A stretch of DNA of 64,000 bases. It comes from Protea cynaroides (taxonomy: Eukaryota; Streptophyta; Magnoliopsida; Proteales; Proteaceae). Below are positions 22,965 through 34,610 of this stretch, piece by piece. The first letter of the stretch is position 1; every line of letters begins with the position of its first letter. Below the pieces are notes generated by a model, which had not been told where the DNA came from, did no database searches, and saw only the letters and a program-made list of their open reading frames with translations. The position numbers and the translations under genes were made by a program. Location: contig CM053269.1 in NCBI GenBank assembly GCA_028583415.1, forward strand, positions 57,339,007 to 57,403,006, in the 5' to 3' direction.

Positions 22965-25900
22965 AAGGTAGTTTCTTCTACTTTTGCACTTGTATAATCT
23001 GTTTCTGATATCCTTCATAATTATTAATGCCTAAGATAGGAAGCAGTTGTATCCTTGATCATTCTTGCCATGTGTTGGCAATGTATATTAACTTTTCTCC
23101 TTTAGTAAGAGATTCTTGTAACGCTCCATAATATGCTCCATGCTTATTTTCTGATTCTCAACACATGTGGGCTTGATCTGCTTAGACATGATATGAATGA
23201 TTTCATAGCAAAGATGTAAATTTTGCAATCGGCCTCAAAAAGATCCAGTGGGTATGAACAAACCTCTTCTTGTGGTCTAGGTCGGAAAAAATGTCCACTC
23301 AGTGAAAGTTATTAATGGGATTTTCAGACTAACATTATAATGGGAAACATGGTTTTTGGAATGGAAATTTGAGCTGTTAGTGTCATTCCAGTGAGAGACC
23401 ATGTTATGCCATGTTATGCTTAAGTGGTGCTTTTAAGAATTAAAGATGGCATGGGGGATTATGAGCTATAGGTTGATGATCCAAGCTGATATTGTAAGTA
23501 CTGCCTGTGGTGTGCTCTCTTATGATTACAGGAACTTCTGATAATCATTTTTTTTATCCAATCAGGGCATACATTAAGTTATTATATTTTAATCATACAC
23601 AGTAAGTGATTTTATTATAATCATAAGGAATATATCACAACACCATGTCCGCCATGACTGGATTTTCCTTTTAAATTTGTACTTTGCCCACATAGTGTTC
23701 CAGATTTTGGCTTGGTTCGATGTGGTGTTTGGCCAGGCATTTTTCTACGGTTAAATCCATGTGTACATATAGAACATAAGTTGCTAATGGTTTATGATAT
23801 GTTTTGGATGCCTTCCTCCTTTCAGTTTTGGGTGTTTGAAATATTAGGAACCTTTATGCTACTACCTGTTCTCGTAACTAGAGCAATCCTGTCCCACCAA
23901 AGTCCATTAGGTCACTTGGTGTAAAGGCAGGAAAACGTAGCCTGGTTTTTAACTAGTAGTTGGTCTCAGCAAATAAGCACTGGGCCTACCATTGATTTCT
24001 GCTTGTGGGTCTCTTGGTTGTAGTTTTTCTTAAGGTAAAGATACATTGCATTGGACCCACCTGTGATTGTTGCCCTTGTTTATGGTTGGAATTTGCTTTC
24101 CACTGCGAGTTCATATTATGATCTTTCTGATTTAAATTGCTGCAGCCTAGATTTAGAAAACCTTCCCAGATCATGGCTTTTGGGTTTGGACTTTCGACTG
24201 GAGATGTTCTTTTCAAGGGAGATATTTTTAAAATGCTAGTGAACCACAGAACTACAGATTTACATAAGCATGATATACTAGGCTTGGTTCTCCTCCAGTC
24301 ACTTGGGAGAGCATGATATCATCAGTGGTTGTATTTGATATGATGGTATTGACTTCAGTAGTTTGTTTCCAACATTTTCATACTGCAATTAATTGCATGG
24401 ACAAATTTAAAATACCTTGTAGATCTTGCTCGGGGAGACGGGATCAATCTCCAGAGTATAACCGGAAGAGTTGCTAGGTTGGATATCTTGAAGAACCACT
24501 TTCTTCTGGGCTATCCGAGGAAGGGAATAGGTGCTGGAGAGTTTTAGTGTCCGGTGAGAGTTCAGTTATTCAAGGCCCACCCCCATGGTGGCGGCAGTGG
24601 TGGTGACTAATGAAGTAATAAGTGGCAGATGTGTTGGATGAGACCCGTTAAATCCCGACGGTACCTGTCCAGGGTGCAGACTCTAGATTATCCTTCCGGG
24701 CTAGGGTTTTCCTAAGTGTGGCCCTTGTTGGCAGCTGCCGGTGATTTCTGTAGTTTTAATCCAAATTAGCGGCATAAGCACACACTAGACGGTTAATCGT
24801 GCCTAATTCTGGTGGTGGTACCTACAATCAGCCACTAACTTGGCCCTGTCGACCTCTACAAGAGGTCCGTCCGCAGGTCATATTGTGGTGCCCTTGCGTC
24901 AGCTTGCATCACGTTTAATGGATTTAATTCTACCATTTTCGGTGAGGCTGAAGTATCTGTGAGATGGTGGTTCTTTTTTTTTTCGCATGGTTTTTTTGGT
25001 GTGTGTGTGTGTGTGTGTGGGGAGAGGAGGGGGGGGTGGGGTTTCAAACTGTCGGAAGTGGAATATATTCAGAAGAACGGGAGAAGTTGCACCTGCAACT
25101 CTGCAAGGGGTGACATCTGGATTTACTATGAAAACCGGTGGTTGAATCCACCGGATTCGGGATGGCTTTAGCTTGGATGCTCCTGCGGCAAGAAAATGCG
25201 CTTCCTGTAGCAATAACTACAGTGGAGTTTCTGACTTCTTCACGTTTGAGATCGTTGGTGAGTATTATTTGATTGGCCGTAAACTTTCAATTTGTTTTAG
25301 TACTTTTAATTTAGTATCAGGCTCATGTCACTGCCATTGGTTTTGTATTGATCCAATATTGATCGTGTATCAATTTTTTGAGTGACCGATACCGATACAT
25401 GAACTAAAACCATGAATGGAGGGGAAAGGAAAGCAGATGTCTCGTTAGAAGGCTATATGACCGAAACCGTTAGATAGTTGTATTTAGGTATCATATTTTC
25501 TTTGGTAATTACGTTCCAAACAGTACCCAAGGAAATATAACTTCAGAATCTTTAAAAAAGAGTTCGGTTTAGAAATTTTCCGTTCAGAAATTCTCCTCTT
25601 GAAGTAGGGTTATTTTCGTAATCCCAAAATGTATGGTGCAATGGAAAGCAGTTAATCAACTTATATAAATTATCAGACCATGTATTTGATTAATCAAAAA
25701 TTAGTGGGATTGCAGCAGCCGTCCTGACGTCCCATAGATCTTCTGAAAAGGACGAAAGAGAAATTGAATCGCCGCCCATTAAGCATTAGTGGAAATCAGA
25801 GGCGTCATAGGGGGGCCCTGCTACTCCCAAGCCAGACAATGAACTAGGAGACATTTACCAAATAAAAGAACTAGGAGACAAAAGCTTACCATATTATTAT

Positions 25901-26471
25901 TATGTATAGAATTATAATATGCAGAATTAGCAGATCTGCCACCTGAGCGAAAAATCCACATCAGCACGTGACAAATTTCAGCGTTTGCGGTGTTCTTCCC
26001 ACCACGTGTCTCCTGTAGATCGTTCCGTATCGACGGTGAAGCGACATACCAGAAATGGGCAGTCATTTCCCAAAAAAAGAGAGGGGAAATTACATTATAG
26101 ATCCAGTTTTTGATATATATATATATATATATATATGATCATTGGATTTTTCATCCATTGGTATTGTACATTGTTCATCTGTTTTGATTAGATTCTTATT
26201 TGCCGATCGAAAAAACAGTCATGTATGTGTGCATGTGCACGGTTATGCAAAAACCTTTTGCCTTCGATTATTCAGATTTTGAGGCAATGATCTATATAGA
26301 GAGAGAGAGAACAAGAAAGCACAATCACACCCGTACACTTAGATTCAAAATGGATAAATTAATTTTAATTTCATTAACAAAACAAAAAAAGAACACGGAC
26401 AAAATCGCCATAATAATCGGCTAATTTAAAGTACTCAAATATTTTTCCCAATAATAGATCTGCCAAATTCT
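22965..26471. other. Spacer between NFS2 and the CRF gene
   Basis: Contains the 3' UTRs of two convergent genes. A GT microsatellite lies at about 25000-25019, preceded by T runs and followed by a G-rich tract. An (AT)n run lies at about 26117-26136. A palindromic TATCGG/CCGATA-rich tract near 25360-25400 resembles the ends of MITEs elsewhere in the window. No further gene is supported. Confidence 0.5.
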
Positions 26472-27356
26472 TCAGAAGTAGAGTGAATTTGAGATTTTTT
26501 TTTCATAATCTGAATTTCTGAGTAATGATGAGTGGAGTAAGAAATCATCATACTCATCATCAATGTCGAAATCGCCAAGTTTGTCTTTGCCAAAGTAGTA
26601 GTTTGTGGGTAACTTGATACCTGGGATTGGAAGCAGTAGTGGTGATTCAATATCAAACCCGAAAGCGTCAACATCACCATAAGGTTCGTAACAAAATGTC
26701 TCCGAGTCAAACGGTGTTGTTGGGCTATCATGACGGAGCACCGACGTGGGAGACCAAACGGGCTTGTTTGTCTTTGGAGAATAGTTGCCTTGACTAACCA
26801 CCGTTTCTGTCCGTGTGTCAGTCTTCGTAATAGTCGGTATAACAGGAAAGTTTGTAACGGCATTGGAACCCTTCAATCTAATGGCAGCGTTATCATAAAC
26901 TGTTGCCGCTTCTTCTGGTGTATCAAATGTACCAAGCCATAACCGTTTCCGACGAGTCGGATCTCGTATTTCCGCTGCCCAACGACCCCATGGTCGCTTC
27001 CTAACACCTATGAACCTTTTCTGATCAGTTTTATCACCGTCCGTCAACTGCATTCTTCTCTTCTTCATCGTTGCCGAGAGTGGCGGCAGCAGCGGTTCTT
27101 CTCGTGCGATTCCAATCTCTTGAACATATTTCTTCACTCGTCGCACGATTTCTCCTTCGTCTTCATCACTTGAAGAATCTGTGGCGTCGACATCTGTGAA
27201 TGTTATCCTCACCATTTTTGGTCGGATTCCATCTGATTCCTCCGTTCCCGGTCGAGTGAGGAGCTTCTTTGATCTGAGAACGTGCTCTGAAAACTTGACT
27301 CTTGGTTGTACTGCGTCGGATTGAGTGTTTCTGCTTGTTTCTACCGTTAGTTCCAT
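26472..27356 (-). CDS. CRF: Cytokinin response factor (AP2/ERF transcription factor)
   Basis: Intronless, 294 residues, nuclear DNA-binding protein. The N-terminal TEH/CRF region at about 46-66 (PKMVRITFTDVDATDSSSDE) is diagnostic of the CRF clade and mediates contact with phosphotransfer proteins in known members. One AP2 domain spans about 114-171 (RFIGVRKRPWGRWAAEIRD ... NAVTNFP) with the ERF-type Ala and Asp in WAAEIRD. A putative MAP-kinase motif SPTSVL (202-207) is the usual CRF signature. The C-terminus is acidic (FDIDDEYDD) and may activate transcription. Basic KKRR at 98-101 may act in nuclear import. CRFs are induced by cytokinin and/or cold in other plants. The ATG at 27354-27356 is the first in this frame that keeps the conserved N-terminus. 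The exact CRF number cannot be assigned. Confidence 0.94.
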   Translation of the reverse strand: MELTVETSRNTQSDAVQPRVKFSEHVLRSKKLLTRPGTEESDGIRPKMVRITFTDVDATDSSSDEDEGEIVRRVKKYVQEIGIAREEPLLPPLSATMKKRRMQLTDGDKTDQKRFIGVRKRPWGRWAAEIRDPTRRKRLWLGTFDTPEEAATVYDNAAIRLKGSNAVTNFPVIPTITKTDTRTETVVSQGNYSPKTNKPVWSPTSVLRHDSPTTPFDSETFCYEPYGDVDAFGFDIESPLLLPIPGIKLPTNYYFGKDKLGDFDIDDEYDDFLLHSSLLRNSDYEKKISNSLYF

Positions 27357-27381
27357 AGCACAGAGAGACGTGCTTCAAATG

Positions 27382-27667
27382 CTACATCAAAAACGGCCAA
27401 AAAAGAACATATAACAGAAAGTATTTCTACTATTGATTAGATCTTGAGTCAAAATCAGAAAATTGGAGAACATGACTAATAGGAATCTCGTGACATCCGG
27501 AGAAACAGAGAAACAGTTGTACTTTGGACTCCCCAATAGTAGCAGAGAACAGAGGATGAGCGATTCTTCTAGGGATGATAAGAAGAAGATAGGTAGATCT
27601 TGGTTTTGAAGCTTCGTTACAGAGAGTGTAAGGACTAAATTGCAGTGATCAGTAGTCCCGATCCCAT
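27382..27667 (-). promoter_or_regulatory. Cluster of upstream ORFs in the CRF leader
   Basis: If the leader is unspliced it holds four small ATG-initiated frames upstream of the CRF start. They are a 10-codon frame (27635-27667), a 6-codon frame (27476-27496), a 28-codon frame (27387-27473) and an ATG-TAG start-stop (27382-27387). The last overlaps the stop of the 28-codon frame as TGATG and lies about 26 bases before the main ATG. Such uORFs usually lower translation. A leader intron could remove them. Confidence 0.5.
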
Positions 27668-27975
27668 CCCAGGCACTAGGCTTTAAAACGCCGACCGAAG
27701 TCAGCTTCTTTACCGACAGAAGCCTTTTTCCCCTGGCAGTTGAAGTAAGGCTGCACTACTGAAAGGTAGAGCCTAGGCTGCAGACGTAATTAGCTGCAAG
27801 TAAGAATAGTTCCTCTCTCTGTCTTTCTCTTCTTGGCGGGAATAGGTAAGAGAAATTCGAATACCTATTGAAGCCAGATCAGTAGCTGCAGAGTAGTCTC
27901 GAAGAGACAGAGAGTTGCAGCCTTGCGAGGTTGAAGAAACGAGGAAGATAGTAAGCGTCGAGAGTCGAGAGTTCG

Positions 27976-27984
27976 TATTTATAG
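27976..27984 (-). promoter_or_regulatory. Probable TATA box of the CRF gene
   Basis: Minus-strand CTATAAATA, implying a start near 27950 and a leader of about 590 bases containing the uORFs. Confidence 0.5.
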
Positions 27985-29354
27985 CATGTGAAAATGATTC
28001 TAGCACAAGTTTTGTTTTTTTATTTTTCTTACCACGTGTTAGGTGATTTGGAAATTTTGATCATTGTTAAAAAAATAAGGGGAATTCTCCACATGTCGAA
28101 TTTTGGGAAAAAAAATCCTCTTTCACCCCTGTTGTCTAGGCGCTTCAATCGTGATTCAGCAGTTGGAGTTTACCAGATGTATTAATAAAGGCACAAGTGA
28201 TCTTGGCTGAAGTCCTTCTAAGGATGGGAGAGGATTCAAACCCGGAATTTTGGAGATGAATATGAATTTCAATGTATCTTATCACATATAAGTACACACT
28301 CCTCCTACTTATGTCCATGTCACATTAGTTCCTTGCTAGCATTGGACTGTGGATTCTTTTCAATTTGGGTGATTCGCTGCACCGGATCCCAGCAAGTATT
28401 CTAGAGTTCAGGTGATTCCAGTGGAAATCAGATCGAGTATACCCAACTCTGCTATGCTTGACTTCTTTTAATACCTGATTTTACCACTTCGAAAATGTTT
28501 CAATCCCACTTCAAATATTCTTTACAGATTCTCTCCAGTAGCCAGCTTAGTCTAACACCATTGGATCATGTTCTTGCCCAAAACAGAGAGACCCGGAAAG
28601 GATCTGTTTCCGAGTTGAGACCCTGCCCTGGGTTTTTAAAGTGAAGACCCTAAACATACAAATTGACACTTAGAAATCTCTCTCTCTCTCTCGTGACTCG
28701 TCTAGACTTTTCCCTTGGGTTGGTTCCACCTGGATCGATCAGATAAGGGAAGGAGAACAGAAAAGTTCCGTTCCAGGTTTACTGGCTTTTTTTTTTTGAC
28801 GTGGTGGAGGCATTGTGGCATTTCTGGGTTTTCTTGTTTTTTAGTTAATTTGTGGCATAATTTTACCCTTTTTTCTTTTATTGCTTTCTTCTTTTATAAA
28901 CGTGCCATTTAGAGGGAAGGATACGTCATATACCTTTTACTGGATAAAGGACCTCATGCATTATATATATATATATATAAACTATCTAAGTATCATTTAT
29001 GGTAAAAAAATTTCTGTTCTATTTCTTGATTAAGGGATTTCATAGTCAAGAGCATTCCACCTTCAAAAAGGTACAAAACTTTACTCTCTATATTTGAAGT
29101 TCCATCCCTACCTCTTGGAGTCTCTAATCTCTTGACTTAGTATAAGTATAATATTAAGAAATGAATTAGTATTTTTATCTTCTTGAATCTTATAAGTATC
29201 AACATATATATATATATATATTCTTGAATCTTCTAAGTATCACTATATTACATTATATGCACCACATATAGTAGAATCTTCTTTTCTTTTTTTTGGTAAA
29301 ATAGTAGAATCTTCTCATAGTATACTTGAGAATTAAGTTGACATAATTTTAAAA

Positions 29355-29660
29355 AGGGTAAATTACTTCTAAGGTATCTAACGTTTCATATACTACATTT
29401 AGGGTACTTAAATCAAGATCATTCTAACCATGTTATGGAAAATCTCAATTTCACCCTTCGTCTCTCTCCATCCTTTCTTCCCATTCTGATTCTCAGCCTG
29501 TTGTTCTCATCGAACATCATGACAATCTTCTATTGGAAAAAAGAAATGACAGAGACGACGGGTAAAACTGAAAATTTTCATAATCTGGCTAGGTTTATCT
29601 TGATTTTTAGGTATCCTAAACATAATATATGAAACATTGGATACCTTGAGAGAAGTTTTT
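29355..29660. mobile_element. MITE with long diverged terminal inverted repeats
   Basis: About 75 bases at the left (AAGGTATCTAACGTTTCATA ... AAATCAAGAT) are the imperfect reverse complement of the right end (AAGGTATCCAATGTTTCATA when inverted). There is no ORF. Length and long TIRs suggest a Mutator-like MITE, but no clear TSD was found. Limits are approximate. Confidence 0.65.
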
Positions 29661-31672
29661 TGAAATGTTAGCAACAAAAGAATAAGATACACAACAGCTG
29701 ACAACAGGTTGACCTATATTAAAAAAAAAAAAAAAAAAAAGCAATATATAAGAGTCATAAGCTTATGTGAGCCTCTTGTAAAAGGCTTTCTTGCTAGATG
29801 TCTATGCTTAAGCCACCATGAGACATAGAATTGGGGGAACACCAACAAGATGTGGAAATGAAGAGATCCAGCTAAGAAACCTTACTATTTTTACTATTTT
29901 GGGGGTGTGGTCCTTATAGGTGGAATATCTGGTTTGTTAATCAAGTACCTTATGTTAGATTTAGTAAACCCCCTCTCTGAATAAAATAATAAAAATCAAA
30001 CATCTTGTATGAGAGGTTTTCCCCTAGAAGTAGTAGGATTAATTCTCAGAAGAATACTAAAGTGAAATATGTTGAATTTTTTTTTTATTTATGAAAATTG
30101 ACTAATTGAAAATAAATTAAGAATTAACAACAAGATGATCGATTAATTAAAAAAGAAATGGGGTTCGCACTCGATTTCGTTGGTATCATCCACCCAAATC
30201 CAATTCAATCTTTTACTCTTTCAATATTCAATGAGTTTAAATATAAAAAAATTAAGTAGGTAAATTAAGATTCATATAGTATCATTTTCCATATTTCCCT
30301 ATCATTATAGAGAATCTCATCTAAATTAATTATGGAATTCAAACCTAATTTTTAGCACGCGTGAGGATTTTTTTTAAGGGAAATATTGGCCTTCAAAATT
30401 TGATACTTACATGTATGTACACATGAAAAATTAAGCTATATCAACCCGAAATGCAATTTTTCAGGATTTCATATTCTCATAATTTTACAATGTACAATGG
30501 CTTTTGGCTTGTAATTTTCCTGATGGTTCAATTTGGGTGCAAGGGAAATTAAAAGGAAGGGAAATTAGAAATTTTCAAACCTAGAATGAAAATTTGTATT
30601 GCTATAACAAAACATGATTTATAAACTACTTAAATTTCTTAAGATCTTGAGTAGGGATACTTATAAGATGTAAAATTTATTTTATTTTTCAAATGCTAAG
30701 GATTGGGATGCAAAGAAAAGCATAAGTTAAATAAATAAATATAGAATGATTTGGAGTTAATTACATAGTCATGTGATAGTCTCTATTTTATTAATTGATT
30801 ACAAAAGTTTCTTTCTTAAGTTTAAAAGTTTCACTTCCCTTCCCTTTAATTCCCCTTGCAACCAATCAAAGTCGATGAGATTAATGATACAGAACGATTG
30901 CAGAGATCTCCGACTACTGAACATATAAAAGCAGTTCAGAGATCGGAAAAAATCCAAAATAAATTCTTAACCATGTCTTTCTTTGGGAGATTTGAAGAAA
31001 GTATCATGCACCCTCTTTCTAGTCCATTTTTCAATTCGTTTTGCATCTAAGTAAATTAAGATTGTTTGAAATTTGACATATGCATAGGAGATTTTGGGGT
31101 CGGTCTATTCACAAAATTTCAGCCTTCATTTAACTTGCCATTAAGATCTAGGTGTCTATTAAGGAGATTCTTTCCTTGACATCCGTGTAGGAAAACCAAG
31201 TTCAAAAAAAATAAAAAAAATAAAAGTCACAATTGTTTTAGCAGTCCTAAATTATGAGTGGTCTTCAACTAATGGACTAATTGTGTATAACACATTAGTA
31301 GGGTGGCCGGCATTTCTAGGGTGTATTTATGCAACTGATCATCCCATTGCTAACTCTATAAGTAATTATTGATTTATTTCATAATTTTGAGATGGATTAC
31401 AACAAAACTGCAATTTTGAACATTTATTTATTTAATCTGGAAAAAATAATCTCTTTGGTAGGACCCACTTAGTGATGGTTCTTTATTGTGTTTGTACCCA
31501 AGCAAGGTTCCTAGCTAGGATGGCTGTGTCCATTTCCTGTATGACAAACCTTCTTCCGTTCCTTGCCTTCAAGACATTATATAATGTCGAAGCCTTGACT
31601 TGTTCACGATTTATTTCTCAATAAAACCCTTTTCTACTACCCAAACAAAAAAAAAAAAAAAAAAGTTACTCG

Positions 31673-31675
<3 letters not shown>

Positions 31676-31741
<66 letters not shown>
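31676..31741. repeat. (AT)n microsatellite
   Basis: About 32 uninterrupted TA units preceded by a run of A at about 31647-31664. Confidence 0.95.
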
Positions 31742-31745
<4 letters not shown>

Positions 31746-32837
31746 GTGAAAACCATCCTAAATCCGTTTTCTGACTCGGAGGTGACTCGTGATCAGCCCC
31801 GGCCCTACCAATATTAGTTTTTGAGAACCGGTAATTGAGTTATATTCCAACAGATTAGAATTGTGGGGAAGTAATTAATTATTTGTGAATTGGGGGTATG
31901 CTTCTCTTCTTAATCCTTGTTGCCATGTTACTTGCCTAACCATTCTAATATATGTTTATCTTTACTCTTTAGGAAGTGAGGTACTAGAATGAGGCATTTA
32001 TGCCAATGCATGTTTGTTAGAAGAAACGTGGAGTTTTTAAATCTATGCAGGACTATTAGGTTGTTGTGTGGATCCTCAGATCAGCTTAAGGTCTGGGGAC
32101 CAGTTGATCCAATTGGAACTTTAGAAAAGGAATATGTCTAGGTGACAATAGGGTGGGTAATCTAGAGGACACCTACATGAGAAAAGTTCTTGAAAGAGAA
32201 AATAAAGGCAATGAAATAGGGATATACCATGTGGTGGAATGCATTGAGGGTCCTCTAGATAGCTGGCTAAATCTCTTTTCAATTCCAGCCAGCTATCACA
32301 AAGAACTCGAGAGCAGAAAAAACCTTGTTGAGCCGTATTCAATGCACAAGGCTCCCGCATATGCAAGATCTGTCCTACCCCATTAATAGAGAGGTTGTGT
32401 CTAGATGTACTCGAACCCACATCTCTACTGTAGGAGGACAAGCACATTGCAATCGTACCACGTCTGACCCTCTAAAAAGTTTTTGATGTGTCTAAGGTCT
32501 TTAATTTGTATATTTAGATCTATAATTGTGGAAGGATTTTCTAGATATAAAGGTTTTCTTTTTCTCATATAGTCAAAAATGGGATTAGTGATTAGGTCAA
32601 TGAAGATCATGTCACCTACATATCCGACCACATTTACTTGAGTTGGCCGAATTTTGGCCCTAATCCACACAAGCCCTAAGCACCTATAAACCAAAATGAG
32701 GGGACCTAAAGTCAAAGGTAATCCAATTAAGGGTGAGATAAGATAGCCTCCAGTAGTCACCACCATTACTGTGCTAATTGACCTGAAAGGGTTTACCTTT
32801 AAACATTGAAGTAGTGTTTGTGTTTTGGTGTTTTTTT

Positions 32838-32866
32838 GGGGGGGGAGGGGGGAGGGGGGAGGGGGG
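32838..32866 (+). repeat. G-run tract with G-quadruplex potential
   Basis: Four runs of six to eight G separated by single A bases, a strict match to the G3+N1-7 quadruplex pattern. It is intergenic. Confidence 0.75.
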
Positions 32867-33339
32867 TGGCGGGCGAGGAGAAGGCAGGATCCAAATCTCA
32901 TCTCTAGTCGATGAAGAGGCTCACAATGGACGCAAATGGTCTACAGGAGACAATTTTTATCTGAGGATGAGGAGGCAATGAGCCACAATAGCTTTTGTTT
33001 TGGGTGGAGAGAGAGGCACAATAGTTTTTTTTTTTTTAAATCTCGAGGGAAAAGGTTCTCTGAATTAGTTGGAGCTACATCCCATTCTATCTCTCTCCTC
33101 TTCTGTCCTTTTGGAACGTGCTCTTTAAGTCCTTTTGCTTCTCTCTCACATTTCCTTTTCCTCTCTCCTAAAAATTTAGATACCTTCTACAGATCGATTC
33201 TCCATAAACACATTTCCTACTATGTATATCATCGAATACACCAACAGCTTGTGGAAACATGAGAAAGAACTATGTTAAAACCTCTATTGGCAGGAATGGG
33301 ATCCTCTATGGTGAGTCTGAAGTGACAATGCGGATCTCA

Positions 33340-33470
33340 ACCACTCAAAATGCATTGGAATGTCTTTACTAGCCACTCAAAATGCATCGAGATATATTCG
33401 ATGCACTTTGAATGGCTAAAATCCTCACGGATATCTCGATGCACTTTGAATGGTTAAAATCCTTACGGCC
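33340..33470. repeat. Fold-back repeat (CACTCAAAATGCAT / ATGCACTTTGAATGG)
   Basis: AGCCACTCAAAATGCATCGA (from about 33370) is the imperfect complement of TCGATGCACTTTGAATGGCT (from about 33399), and each word is present twice. This suggests a small nested inverted-repeat element. Confidence 0.6.
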
Positions 33471-34610
33471 ACTCCAGTCTCGCGAGAGTGGATCTTTTTC
33501 CCTATTTGGATGAATTACCAACATTGATTTGGTGCCTCTAGTCTCAGCATCAGGAGAGGGTCCCATCCCTAGGTTTGTTCCACCTACCAAATGCCAGTTT
33601 GTCTCCTGACTCTAATCTGTCTGATTGAGATGCCACACCTTATCTAAGAGAAAAGAGCTGACCACCGTATTGAAATCCTCTCCTGCCGACGTGCCGCCTA
33701 CCAAGGGCAAAATTTCAATCGACCCACCTCCCAATGTATTGGTAGACGGGCCGACTGATCTCCAACCCTTAGATCAGCCACAGAACCTTCATGCTGCAAA
33801 AGAGGATTTGGTTTCCAAACCACCTACACATCTGTCCAGAATCCGGATCAAATCTCGTCTCCAAATATAACCCGTCTAAAGAAGGGTAAGCAGATGGACC
33901 TACCACAAGGAACGTCCCAGTACTTGCAACTCCACATGATTGAGACATGATTCAAAAGCTCAATCTCATTGCCACACCATGAAATCACAACCAAAATCCA
34001 AGTCTCTTTACCAGCAGTGAACGTTATACACTTGATTTTTTTTCTTCTAGGATTGATGCAGAACTGAAACGCCTCACGTTGTTCTACAATGATTTTAGAT
34101 GACAAGTCAAATCAGACGTATCGGATATTGTTATCGGTCACGTCAATCATTGGTTCCATACCATAACGTTTTGATACCGATCCATATCAGTTTACAGTGA
34201 CCTATACCCCTTCTGATACTGTGAATTGAAAACCATGGTTTCTACCTCTTCTGACTGAGAATGTTAGGCGCAAACGGTCCCCAAAAAGCGTACCAAAGGC
34301 ACCTATGAGTCCTTTGTCAAGAAAGATCTAACAGAAATGTAAACCTGTTGGCATCAACTGGTATGGAATAAGGGAATATCTCAAACTATGTACGAATAGA
34401 AAAACTTTAAACAAAAACATCAACAGGAAAACTATGGAAAGCACCACAACAACCTATTAGTACAGTTTCTTCACCCTTTTCAGGCCTTCAAAGGTCAATT
34501 TCTTAGAGAGCAAATACAAAGGGTATTACATATCAAACCTTGTTCCTCTAAATACCAGATACAAACCATGGTTTTATACATCTTCCAAAGTCATTCCTCG
34601 TTTTTTACCA

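Larger units (their letters stand above)
27985..34440. other. Intergenic region between CRF promoter and UBC 3' end
   Basis: No gene is supported in these 6.4 kb. It is AT-rich and holds a MITE (29355-29660), an (AT)n run (31676-31741), a G-run tract (32838-32866), a fold-back (33340-33470) and a CT run at about 28677-28692. ORFs of 60-158 codons here lack conserved motifs and many begin at non-ATG codons. Confidence 0.55.

Noticed and set aside
26435..26863. 142-codon minus ORF overlapping the CRF gene
   Set aside because: Out-of-frame shadow of the CRF coding sequence, with no conserved features.
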